64,000 nt of DNA from Rhodobacteraceae bacterium Araon29 (GTDB lineage Bacteria; Pseudomonadota; Alphaproteobacteria; Rhodobacterales; Rhodobacteraceae), in contig CP046865.1 in NCBI GenBank assembly GCA_039640505.1, forward strand, positions 682,001-746,000, written 5' to 3'. A model generated the notes under the pieces. That model was not told the DNA's origin. It did no database searches and was given only the letters and a program-made list of their open reading frames with translations. Below, in pieces: positions 47,365-55,345 of the stretch. Position numbers and translations under genes: made by a program. Within the stretch, counting starts at the first letter, position 1; each line of letters opens with the position of its first letter.

Positions 47365-49355
47365 TGAGTATTTGGGCTGATCATATCCTGCGGGAATTTC
47401 CCGTAGATCTTTCTCGCTTTTGGATCGCCTTGGATCCCGATGGAATTCTTTTGGATGAGACCATTTTGTTTGGGCTTCGCGAGCGCGATTTTGGGGTTCT
47501 TCCGTTCGAAGATTCTGTTTCGTTTAGGGCCGAGTACGAAGCGCGTTACCGATCCGCATGGGATAGGGGTGAGAAAGGTTCCGCGAAGGCACTTATTCTG
47601 CAGTGGCAGGGAGTGGACATCAACTCGCTTCCTTGGGACTACATCAGAGCAGCACGGCAAGTCAGCCTGAGCTTGGCTGATCTCTTACCCAACCTGAATT
47701 ATGGTGTCGTCCGCAAGCTTGATTCTGAACACCACGAAGGGCTCTTCCAGGCCTACCAGAAGCACGCGTCGCAGCAGCTTGGAGAGCGAGCGACCAAGGA
47801 TTTTATTCTCACGCACATCTTCAGTTTAAGCCCGTATCTGCTGAATCGGCCGGAGGATTTCTGGCGCGAAGCGCTGCGGCTTCATTATCGCGGTGTGGGC
47901 ATTCCCAGTCTATTAGCAGACCATGTCGCAACTGTCCTTCGGGACACAACTCTTGGCAGTCTTCCGATTAGTGAACTACTCGCCTCAAAGTCTTTTATGG
48001 TGCGCGCCATACAGGATTCTTGGGCTCGTTTCGTCTCACTACATGGCGTTGAGACTGATGCCTGCGATGGGGGACAGGAGCCATTCGAATACCATGCATT
48101 CGATTTGCCATTTGATCACCCCGACGTAAGGGTGATCATCGACACCATGTTCCTTGAAGGAGCCATTCAACCCATTAAAGCAAGCGTTCGTCCTTCGCAC
48201 CTTCCCGGTTGGATACAGGTTGGCCTGATCGATCATCCTCAGTCACTTGCCCATTTGGTGGCGGAGGGAGTGAAAAGGATAGAGGTGGGTCTACCGTCGG
48301 AGGGTGCGTCGCATAGAGATTGGGTAGAAACGGCGCGCCGCTTGGGAGAACTCATCTACCGCTTCAACGAACTGAAGGCGGTGGATGCAGATAGCCTGCA
48401 GAAGCAACTCCAGAGCTTGCAAAGAGAAGTCGATGCTCGCCTCAAGGATTGGGTGCTTCAGCATTTTGCAGACTTGCCCTCTCTACCAGTTGCAAAGGCG
48501 CCAGTGATGGTACATCATGTGCCGCGCTATCTCGCAATGCGTAGAGGCTTTGGCGAAGACCGAATTGCTCTTCTTGTTTTTGACGGCCTGGCATTGGACC
48601 AGTGGGCTCAGATCAGGGAGTACTTGTCGACCAAGCTTCCCGCTTTTTCTGCCGACGAGGGCGGCTGCTTTGCGTGGCTGCCGACGTTGACATCCATCTC
48701 TCGCCAGGCACTCTTTTCAGGCCTGAAACCCCGAGAGTTCCAAGGCTCGCTGGATACTACAGCGAAAGAACCTTCGCTTTGGATTAATTTCTGGCAAGAA
48801 AATGGGCTTACAAAGCGTGAAGTTGTATTTACAAAGGGCATAAAGTTGACTGAACAGCTAGGCGCGCTCGAAGATACACTCTCGAAACCAACAATAAAAG
48901 TGGCTGGAATTGTTGTCGATATGATTGATGAACTCGTTCATGGAGCAATACTCGGGAAACGTGGGATCACCGGGCAAATTCGCGAGTGGTGTGAGACTGG
49001 CTTCATCGAAACGCTATTTTGCATGCTCCGTAAGCATGGGTATCATATTTACCTGACGTCAGATCATGGCAACGTTGACTCAGATGGCATTGGACGTCTC
49101 AGCCAGGGTGTTATATCAGAAATGAAGGGGGAGCGGGTCAGGGCGTATCGTAACGAGAATCTAGCGCTATCTATTCCTAAAGAGATTGATACATTTCGGT
49201 TCGACAGCCCCGGACTTCCCACCGACTTCCTGCCAATTTTTGCAGGCAAACGTGGTGCATTTGTTCCCAAAGGAAAAAAAATTGTTGCTCACGGAGGCAT
49301 GACGTTGGAAGAACTTATTGTGCCTTTTGTAAAGATAACAATGAAGAAAGAATAA
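47361..49355 (+). CDS. pglZ: BREX alkaline-phosphatase-like protein PglZ
   Basis: A 664-residue protein. The frame reaches back to 47298 but I choose the ATG at 47361 (MMSIWADHILREFPVD), which overlaps the stop of brxHII as ATGA. The PglZ domain of the alkaline phosphatase superfamily occupies the second half: VFDGLALDQW near residue 405 (metal-site Asp), LTSDHGNVDSDG near 567, and VAHGGMTLEELIVPFV near the end. In type 3 BREX, PglZ is a required core component; its substrate is unknown. It is followed by brxA after one base. Confidence 0.9.
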   Translation: MMSIWADHILREFPVDLSRFWIALDPDGILLDETILFGLRERDFGVLPFEDSVSFRAEYEARYRSAWDRGEKGSAKALILQWQGVDINSLPWDYIRAARQVSLSLADLLPNLNYGVVRKLDSEHHEGLFQAYQKHASQQLGERATKDFILTHIFSLSPYLLNRPEDFWREALRLHYRGVGIPSLLADHVATVLRDTTLGSLPISELLASKSFMVRAIQDSWARFVSLHGVETDACDGGQEPFEYHAFDLPFDHPDVRVIIDTMFLEGAIQPIKASVRPSHLPGWIQVGLIDHPQSLAHLVAEGVKRIEVGLPSEGASHRDWVETARRLGELIYRFNELKAVDADSLQKQLQSLQREVDARLKDWVLQHFADLPSLPVAKAPVMVHHVPRYLAMRRGFGEDRIALLVFDGLALDQWAQIREYLSTKLPAFSADEGGCFAWLPTLTSISRQALFSGLKPREFQGSLDTTAKEPSLWINFWQENGLTKREVVFTKGIKLTEQLGALEDTLSKPTIKVAGIVVDMIDELVHGAILGKRGITGQIREWCETGFIETLFCMLRKHGYHIYLTSDHGNVDSDGIGRLSQGVISEMKGERVRAYRNENLALSIPKEIDTFRFDSPGLPTDFLPIFAGKRGAFVPKGKKIVAHGGMTLEELIVPFVKITMKKE

Positions 49356-49356
49356 T

Positions 49357-50073
49357 ATGCAACCCACAAAACCTAGGATAGGATTTGATCGCTTTATCCG
49401 GCTCGAATGGGCAACAAAAGCGCTCGAAGTCAGGAATGGTCTAGCTGAGATTGCTGAGCTTGAAGCCATTCTGGGTGAAGCACATTCAGGACTAGCTGCC
49501 AAAAAGAAGACAAGAACTATTTTAAACCGGCTTTGGCTTGAGCCACGTGATGATATCGAGTTATTCGCGCAACGAGCAGCGGAGTTTTTTAACTCGGAGC
49601 GTGAGATCCCACCAGTTGTTTTGACCTGGGGAATGGCTATTGTGACTTATCCTTTCTTCGCGAGAGTTATTGAGATCGTGGGTCGACTAACTTCGCTTCA
49701 AAGCGAATGCTCTTCAGCTGAAGTTCACAGAAGAATGGAAGAGGTTTATGGGGAGCGAGAAGGAACACGCCGTATGACCAATATGGTTTTACAGTCTTTA
49801 GCAGACTGGGGTATCATTGCGCGGCATAACAAAGGGAAGCAGATCGCTCTAAAAGAACCCATTTATCTGGAGGGATCACAGGTAATTTCCTGGATAGTTG
49901 AGGCCTGTGTCTATACATCAGGGCGATCACTTTCCATCGCGGCCATTGATTACAATCCATTGCTATTTCCATTTCGATTGGGCGGGTCACTTTCGTATAT
50001 ATTGTCAGGTAGCGACGCACTCGAGTTGCGTGTGGACAGTGCTGGCAACCAGATTGTCACAATTCGGGATTGA
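49357..50073 (+). CDS. brxA: BREX protein BrxA-like
   Basis: A 238-residue protein without a recognisable enzyme motif. The N-terminal part (FDRFIRLEWATKALEVRNG) and its all-helical predicted character, plus the C-terminal SLSYILSGSDALELRVDSAGNQIV, fit the small helical BrxA/DUF1819 proteins that end type 3 BREX operons. The call relies mostly on position and size: it follows pglZ by one base and closes the cluster. BrxA is a DNA-binding protein in other BREX types. Base composition is AT-richer than in brxC. Confidence 0.7.
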   Translation: MQPTKPRIGFDRFIRLEWATKALEVRNGLAEIAELEAILGEAHSGLAAKKKTRTILNRLWLEPRDDIELFAQRAAEFFNSEREIPPVVLTWGMAIVTYPFFARVIEIVGRLTSLQSECSSAEVHRRMEEVYGEREGTRRMTNMVLQSLADWGIIARHNKGKQIALKEPIYLEGSQVISWIVEACVYTSGRSLSIAAIDYNPLLFPFRLGGSLSYILSGSDALELRVDSAGNQIVTIRD

Positions 50074-50560
50074 TTCAACTTAATGGTTCGCGAAATAAGA
50101 TTTCAATATTTTCGTATGCTTGATTTGTAAACCTTGTAATATTGGCCAATGTATATGGCCCATATTTTTGTTAAGTTTCTGGAACGGGCGGGTGCATGAT
50201 CAGGTTTGTGTGAGATAGTGTGAATTAGGTTCAAGTCAGTTTTTTTAAATTCTAAAGATTGAGAAACGCAGAAAATTGATACAGCGATCCATTATTGAAA
50301 AACTTGGCCAGATTGTACCGCCCAGGGGGGGCATGCATTACTTTCATAATTGTCTTTACTTACTTCGTTAACCACTCAGCAAAGGTTTTTCCTTAGGGCA
50401 GTGACAGCATTATCTCTGTCGTCACACTCTTGGACACACCTTGTCACACATTTGGTCAAAATTAGCACCCATTACGAAAAGATCTTCGATTGACAGCTGG
50501 AACCAGCCATGTGTACTGAATAACAGGAATTGATGTAAGTGACTGTTCTGAAAGGTATGA
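50074..50560. other. Noncoding gap between brxA and the second tRNA-Arg
   Basis: Nearly 490 bases without a convincing gene. It is AT-rich near brxA. A G7 run occurs near 50325. Near 50425-50460 there are several GTCACAC-type repeats, one of which (GTCACACATTT) also occurs at the start of the complete integrase gene; these could be arm-type integrase sites. No clear terminator for the BREX operon is visible. Confidence 0.4.
50490..50519 (+). promoter_or_regulatory. Possible promoter of the second tRNA-Arg
   Basis: TTGACA at 50490-50495 and TACTGA at 50514-50519 with an 18-base spacer, about 40 bases before the tRNA. The -35 is perfect and the -10 is weak. If active, the second tRNA copy can be expressed. 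Confidence 0.3.
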
Positions 50561-50637
50561 GCACCGGTAGCTCAGCTGGATAGAGTACTTGACTACGAAT
50601 CAAGGGGTCGGGGGTTCGAATCCTCCCCGGTGCGCCA
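50561..50637 (+). tRNA. tRNA-Arg (ACG), right copy
   Basis: Identical over 77 bases to the tRNA at 31695, including the CCA end and anticodon ACG. Upstream sequence is unrelated to that of the first copy, so expression would need its own promoter (a candidate lies at 50490). It probably derives from the integration event and represents the attR side of the element. Confidence 0.97.
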
Positions 50638-50638
50638 C
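50561..50638 (+). repeat. 78-bp direct repeat, right copy (attR-like)
   Basis: Exact copy of 31695-31772. The distance between copies is 18866 bases. It ends the first element and begins a second, decayed one, since another integrase follows on the same side. Confidence 0.85.
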
Positions 50639-50725
50639 TATCATCAGACTTAAGCAGTCTGCAGATAGATAACCTACTGATAACATTCTCATAAATAGCA
50701 TTGCCTTAGTATTGGACTGGAGAGA

Positions 50726-51310
50726 GTGTTGACCAGATTACTGACCAAAAAAGTCCCTTATACGTTTAACCGTGCCGGGTATTACTACTTCTCAAGACGT
50801 GTTCCCGCTGACCTTTTGAGCCATTATTCCCATCCCCGTATTGTTCAGGGGCTTAAGACGAGGTCTGCACTAACTGCTAAATCAAGGGCTTTGGTGGCTG
50901 CGGCTAAGTTAGATGAATACTGGTCTCACCTTAGAATGACCGACCCTGATCTTATTGGGCGCAGTTTGTTAAAGTCGGGATATGGTTCATTTACCCGAAA
51001 TACACAGCTTGATGTGTCTACTGCCACTGAGCAGTCGATTACGCTCTCTGAGGCCTTAGAAACATATGTCATGCAAAAGGGTGCTGGTAAGCCAAAGACC
51101 TTCAAAGCCGCCGCCCAAAGAGCCTGTAGTTATCTGGTGGATGCCTGTGGAGCCAAGACCTTGGCTGAGTACACCAGAGCAGATGCGCTGAGTTATAGGG
51201 ATTACCTGATTGCCAAGGGTCTGGTTGGCTCAAGCGTGGGCAGAGTCATCAGTTCCATTAGAGCCGTCTTTAACTTTGCCATCTCTGAGTATGCGCTTGA
51301 TCTTAAGAAC
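50726..51310 (+). pseudogene. Second tyrosine integrase, truncated by an insertion sequence
   Basis: The N-terminal 195 residues of an integrase related to the one at 31829: RAGYYYFSRRVPADLLSHY parallels SGTYYYNRRVPKHAV. The core-binding domain runs to SSIRAVFNFAISEYALDLKN, where the complete copy continues RNPFSGL. The catalytic domain (R-H-R-Y) is absent. Sequence after about 51311 belongs to an IS3-type element. The start is a GTG at 50726 after GGAGAGA, 88 bases past the tRNA. This marks a second element inserted at the same tRNA site. Confidence 0.85.
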
Positions 51311-51374
51311 CTGGACCTGTCGCGGAATTGTGTCGCTCCTTTAACCGCATATTATGCACTAAAGGAGAATACAC

Positions 51375-51650
51375 ATGGGAAACAAACCAACAGCAGAATT
51401 TAGACAGGAAGTTGTGCGCGTAGCATTAACAAGTGGGCTTAGCCGTAAGCAGGTCGCATCGGACTTTGGGATTGGTTTTTCGACACTGAGCCGCTGGATC
51501 AAAGAAGAACGCGATACAGTTTCTACGCCTGAGCCACAAATTGATTTGATTCACGAAAACGAACGGCTGCGAAAAGAAGTCCGCATGCTTCGTGAGGAGA
51601 GGGAAATATTAAAAAAGGCAACACAGTTCTTCGCGAAGCAAAAACCGTGA
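51375..51650 (+). CDS. IS3-family transposase OrfA
   Basis: A 91-residue HTH_Tnp_1-type protein: MGNKPTAEFRQEVVRVALTS, an HTH (SRKQVASDFGIGFSTLSRWI), then a leucine-zipper-like coiled region rich in Arg and Glu. The A6G slippery sequence at 51611-51617, near the end of the gene, is where IS3 elements shift -1 to make the OrfAB transposase. Its partner orfB is broken, so it is unlikely to be active alone. Confidence 0.88.
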   Translation: MGNKPTAEFRQEVVRVALTSGLSRKQVASDFGIGFSTLSRWIKEERDTVSTPEPQIDLIHENERLRKEVRMLREEREILKKATQFFAKQKP

Positions 51651-52188
51651 GGTTTAAGTTTATCGAAGAACACCGTGGCACGCTTCCAATCAATCGTCTG
51701 TGTCATATTATGAATGTCAGTGCACGTGGTTACCGCGCCTATCGCACACGACCAATCAACCAAAGTCAGAGAACGGATATGGTTTTATTGGCTCATATTC
51801 GGGATCAATTCGCCCTAAGTCACAATAGTTATGGGCGCGTCAGAATGACCGAAGAGCTGAAAGAGTTAGGTCTGCAGGTCGGCCACCGCCGTGTAGGAAG
51901 ATTGATGCGCCAGAACGCCATATCCGTTATCAGAACCCGTAAACATAAGGTCACAACGGATAGTAATCACAAGTTTAATATTGCGCCAAATCTGCTGGAT
52001 CGTGATTTTACTACCGATAAGCCTAATCAAAAATGGGTGGTTGATATTAGCTATATATGGACACGTGAAGGATGGCTATACTTGGCTGCTGTACTTGATT
52101 TACATTCAAGGCGCATCATCGGTTGGTCGGTCAGTAATCGGATGAAGAAGGATCTGGCAATACGTGCGTTAGACATGGCGGTTGCTTT
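51647..52188 (+). pseudogene. IS3-family transposase OrfB, interrupted
   Basis: The first 180 residues or so of an integrase-core transposase: FKFIEEHRGTLPINRLCHIM, HSYGRVRMTEEL-like helices, and the first catalytic Asp in KWVVDISYIWTREGW followed by LDLHSRRIIGWSVSNRMKKD. After LDMAVALR the reading changes to foreign sequence from an inverted IS6-type fragment and stops at 52249. The second Asp and Glu of the DDE triad are lost. Confidence 0.85.
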
Positions 52189-52401
52189 GCGTATCTTCGC
52201 AGCAATCTTAGAACCAAACCTTGCGACCCAATCTCGGATCGTTTCGTAAGAAACTTTAATGTCTCGTGATACAAGCAGATCCTCAAAATCGCGTAAACTC
52301 AAAGCAAAGCGTTGATAGGCCCAAACTGCGTAACCAATTACAGAACGTGGAAAACGAAAGCCTTTCAGGCCAGAACAATCAGACACATTAAACATGGACA
52401 A
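52189..52401 (-). pseudogene. IS6-family transposase, N-terminal fragment
   Basis: On the minus strand the first 70 residues of an IS6/IS26-type transposase can be read: FKGFRFPRSVI-like start (LKGFRFPRSVIGYAVWAYQRF) then LSLRDFEDLLVSRDIKVSYETI and WVARFGSKIAAKI. The catalytic core is missing beyond about 52190, where IS3 sequence begins. The fragment sits inverted between two IS3-type pieces. Confidence 0.8.
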
Positions 52402-52430
52402 TCTCTATTCACGACATTCGCAAAAAATAA

Positions 52431-52815
52431 CCTCACAATGCCGCCAAGACTGCTCAGTGATAACGGCTCCTACTACATCTTGGGTGATCTGGCTGAGTGG
52501 ATGGAAAAGCAGAAGACGAAACACGTTCGTGGCACTCCATTCCATCCACAAATCCAAGGCAAAATCGAACGCTGGCAGCAGACCATGAAGAACCGAGTTT
52601 TATTGGAAGACTATTATCTGCCAGGTGATCTTTAGAGGCAGACCGCCACCTTTGTCGCTTACTATAACAACGAACGATACAACGAAAGCTTAAACAACGT
52701 CACACCTGCCGATGTCTATTTTGGCCGTCACAAAGCAATTCTGAGTGGAAGGAAAAAAATTAAAAAACAGACACTCCAAAACCGCCGCTTGAAACATCAA
52801 AAACAAGCTGATTAA
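52431..52815 (+). pseudogene. Fragment of a second IS3-family OrfB
   Basis: The C-terminal third of an integrase-core transposase from a different IS3 subgroup: RLLSDNGSYYILGDLAEWM with the second catalytic Asp, then HVRGTPFHPQIQGKIERWQQ with the catalytic Glu, YYLPGDL, and after an in-frame TAG (52633-52635) a further YYNNERYNESLNNVTPADVYFGRH to a stop at 52813. The TAG replaces a codon normally GAG, so a single substitution made the nonsense. The upstream part of this element is not present. Confidence 0.82.
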
Positions 52816-53184
52816 TTAAATCAAAATCGGACCAGAGCCTCCAAGCTTCAAACAGCTCTTGTATCCCAAATTATCTGACAACGGACACCATGTTGTTTGG
52901 TCTACTATTCATGAATGGCGCATTCTTAGTGGTCCCATGGGTTGCCGGCAGTCGCGTTTTTCGTTGGGCTGGACTTTAGTTAAAGCCTCCAGAACTAAGT
53001 AGCTATTGTGCTTTTGTAATAAATATTGTACTAATAAAAGAATAGTTATTTGATAAAAGGCCTGAACTTCTAACTTGGATATACTTATAGTTCAATAATT
53101 GTTTTTTTAATACAATATTATTTGGGTTAGATGGCTGGTCGTTGGCGCTTAGTCCAGAAATGAATTCCTTGGCCGGTAGCCCTA
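52816..53184. other. Gap between IS remnants and the catabolic cluster
   Basis: About 370 bases. The first 75 probably include the terminal end of the IS3-type fragment. From about 52980 to 53130 it is strongly AT-rich and would carry the promoter of the lactonase-like gene. I see no gene here. Confidence 0.45.
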
Positions 53185-54126
53185 ATGCGTATTAAAAACG
53201 AAAGGATCAAAGTGTCTATTCGCATTGAGTGCGTCCTTGAATGCAACAACCATGTGGGCACAAGCCCTTTATGGGATGTGGAAGGGGGCAAGCTCCCTTG
53301 GCTGGACTGCACCGGACCGCGGTTTAGCAAACAGGCAATTTTGCGGATGGACCTGGCAACGGGTGTGGTTGAGAATTGGGATTTTCCCAACGACATTGGC
53401 GCAATGGCATCGCGAAAGATCGGCGGCGCCATAGCCGCAATCAGCGACGGGTTTTATTTTTTTGACTTCGAGCGCGAAGAGTTAGAGTTGATCCAAGAGG
53501 TTGACGTCGATATTAAAAGAACCCGGCTGAACGATGGCAAAGTAGATCGTCTTGGTCGTTTTTTTGCGGGTGGGATGGACGAACGCGAAGAGTTGAAAAA
53601 TTGCGTGCTTTGGCGTCTGGATTCGGATTTGAGCGTCACAAAAGTTGAGGACGGGATAATTTGTGCGAATGGTCCGTGCTGGAGCCTGGATGACAAAACA
53701 TTCTATTTGGCCGACACGTTCCAGAACGAATTCTGGGCCTATGAATACGACATCACGGATGGCACTTTCGCAAACAAACGGATCTTTGCCACCACCCATG
53801 ATGATGACGGCGTCGCAGATGAATCGACCATCGATGAAGAAGGTTATCTGTGGAATGCGCAGCTGATCAGCAGAGATCTGGTGCGTTACGCGCCCGACGG
53901 CTGTGTCGCGCGGAGGATCGGTATGCCCGTCCGAAATATCACCAGCGTGATGTTCGCGGGTAAGGACCTTGATGTAATCTATGTGACATCGATGGCGCGT
54001 GTGAAACACCCAGAAGTCCACGACATGTTTCACAAGAAAGAAAAGCCACAATTTCTAGCAGGCAGCCTGTTTGTGGTCGCCGTGCTAGGCATCCATGGCG
54101 TGCCAGAACCGCGATTTGCGGGATGA
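53185..54126 (+). CDS. SMP-30/gluconolactonase/LRE family protein
   Basis: A six-bladed beta-propeller lactonase of about 313 residues. Typical elements are the start CVLECNNHVGTSPLWD, GKLPWLDCTGPRF, LNDGKVDRLGRFFAGGMD, ICANGPCWSLDDKTFYLADTF and a C-terminal GIHGVPEPRFAG. Asn and Asp in NGP and the early Glu (ECNNH is at the usual SPxW site) are the metal-site residues. It could hydrolyse an aldonolactone or a similar ring; the substrate is unknown. The true start may be the ATG at 53185 or a later GTG at 53212. First gene of the catabolic cluster. Confidence 0.85.
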   Translation: MRIKNERIKVSIRIECVLECNNHVGTSPLWDVEGGKLPWLDCTGPRFSKQAILRMDLATGVVENWDFPNDIGAMASRKIGGAIAAISDGFYFFDFEREELELIQEVDVDIKRTRLNDGKVDRLGRFFAGGMDEREELKNCVLWRLDSDLSVTKVEDGIICANGPCWSLDDKTFYLADTFQNEFWAYEYDITDGTFANKRIFATTHDDDGVADESTIDEEGYLWNAQLISRDLVRYAPDGCVARRIGMPVRNITSVMFAGKDLDVIYVTSMARVKHPEVHDMFHKKEKPQFLAGSLFVVAVLGIHGVPEPRFAG

Positions 54127-54133
54127 CATTCGA

Positions 54134-54367
54134 ATGAGCCGTTCCAAAACTATGATAGTAGCCGGCCCTTCCAAAAATTTTCCTGATAAAAATGGCCATG
54201 ACGATGCACACACGGATGCCAACGCAAGTTTTGCAATGTTGAGGCATCAGTTTTTAACAGATAGCGAAGTTCTGGCCCTGTCGGGCTCTTGTTTGACGGC
54301 ATTTATTTTGGACAACCTTCGCCAGCGACAGCGACTAAAAATCCAGAAAAAGGCATACAATGGCTAA
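54134..54367 (+). CDS. Possible small hypothetical gene
   Basis: A frame of 77 codons from an ATG at 54134 (the frame is open from 54095) in the 230-base gap between two catabolic genes. The product starts MSRSKTMIVAGPSKN. It has no motif I recognise and no clear ribosome binding site. Its end overlaps the start of the BKACE gene. It may be chance. Confidence 0.25.
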   Translation: MSRSKTMIVAGPSKNFPDKNGHDDAHTDANASFAMLRHQFLTDSEVLALSGSCLTAFILDNLRQRQRLKIQKKAYNG

Positions 54368-55292
54368 ACGCGGCAAGATCATTATCGCCTGCGCGATTAC
54401 CGGTGCCATTCACACACCGACCATGTCTCCGTATCTGCCGATCAGCCTTGGTGAGATCGCGACTGATGCGATTGAGGTGGCCCATGCGGGCGTGGCAATT
54501 TTGCACTTACATGCCCACGGTCCTGAAAATGGTAGACCCGACCAAGCGTCAGAGGGGTTTTCTAGGTTCCTGCCAACCGTCAAGCTAGGAAAGAAGGCGG
54601 TGATCAATATTACGACTGGCGGCAGCCCGTTCATGAACGTCGAAGAGCGCGTACGACCAGCTGCGGAATTTAAACCAGAGGTAGCATCGCTAAACTTGGG
54701 TTTGATTAACTTCGGGCTGTACCAACTTCTCGACAAGTACAAGAATTTCAATTTTGACTGGGAACGTGAGTATCAGGAAAGTACGCGAGATCTGATATTT
54801 CTTAACTCGTTCAAAGATATAGAATTTATCTTGAAAATCTGCTACCATAACGGGACGCGGTTTCAATTTAAATGCTACGACACCGCGCCTCTTTACAATC
54901 TCGAGCACTTTGCAAATTGCGGTTTGGTCAAGCCGCCATTCTTTGTGCAATCAGTGTTTGATTTACTTGGCGGCATCGGAAGCCACTCCAAAGATGTCGC
55001 ACATATAAAATGCACCGCTGACCGTTTATTTAGCAACGACCTACGTTGGTCCGTTCTGGGCGCAGGAACCGCTCAACTTCGAATCGCTGCTCAGGCAGTT
55101 GCGATAGGTGGTAACATCCGTGTTGGGCTTGAAGATAGTCTTTGGGCGAGCAAAGGAATTTTGGCAAAATCAAATGCCGAACAGGTTCGGCTCGCACGAA
55201 AGATAATCGAAGGTCTCGGCCTTGCGGTTGTGCCCCCTGATGAAGCGCGCGGAATTCTGGCTCTCAAAGGGCGCGATCTGGTGAATTTCTAA
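54360..55292 (+). CDS. BKACE family (DUF849) beta-keto acid cleavage enzyme
   Basis: A 310-residue TIM-barrel protein. The family motifs are IIIACAITGAIHTPTMSPYLP at the start, then GVAILHLHAHGPENGRPDQ with the Zn-binding H-x-H, and ITTGGSP. The loop YHNGTRFQFKCYDTAPLYNL and GNIRVGLEDSLW also fit. BKACEs condense a beta-keto acid with acetyl-CoA and split it to acetoacetate and a CoA ester. Which keto acid is used depends on the active-site loop and cannot be read here. Together with neighbours it suggests breakdown of a beta-keto intermediate. Confidence 0.88.
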   Translation: MAKRGKIIIACAITGAIHTPTMSPYLPISLGEIATDAIEVAHAGVAILHLHAHGPENGRPDQASEGFSRFLPTVKLGKKAVINITTGGSPFMNVEERVRPAAEFKPEVASLNLGLINFGLYQLLDKYKNFNFDWEREYQESTRDLIFLNSFKDIEFILKICYHNGTRFQFKCYDTAPLYNLEHFANCGLVKPPFFVQSVFDLLGGIGSHSKDVAHIKCTADRLFSNDLRWSVLGAGTAQLRIAAQAVAIGGNIRVGLEDSLWASKGILAKSNAEQVRLARKIIEGLGLAVVPPDEARGILALKGRDLVNF

Positions 55293-55345
55293 TAAGAAAT
55301 ACTGCCGACAAATACCCATAACTTAATCTGGAAAGGAATGTGAAA

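Larger units (their letters stand above)
31695..50638 (+). mobile_element. 18.9 kb integrative element (phage-satellite-like) carrying BREX, at tRNA-Arg
   Basis: The segment between two identical tRNA-Arg genes holds, left to right: tyrosine integrase, a zinc-finger protein (minus strand), an AlpA-type HTH protein, a small unknown gene, a primase, a RepA-like helicase, an iteron and palindrome cluster, a terminase small subunit (minus strand), and a full BREX type 3 locus. There are no capsid, portal, tail, large terminase or conjugation genes. Integrase, regulator, primase-replicase and a lone terminase small subunit form the standard plan of phage-inducible chromosomal islands. The classification as a satellite is inferred from this plan. 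The base composition of the BREX genes differs visibly from the surrounding chromosome. Confidence 0.75.
51312..52188 (+). mobile_element. IS3-family element, left part
   Basis: The likely left terminal repeat is TGGACCTGTCGCGGAATTG, right at the integrase breakpoint. orfA and the first part of orfB follow. The right end is missing: an IS6-type fragment in the opposite direction starts at about 52189. The exact left boundary is estimated from where integrase similarity stops. Confidence 0.7.

Noticed and set aside
44554-49355. DISARM system instead of BREX
   Set aside because: An SNF2-type helicase next to a methylase occurs in DISARM too, but the PglZ, BrxC and BrxF genes define BREX.
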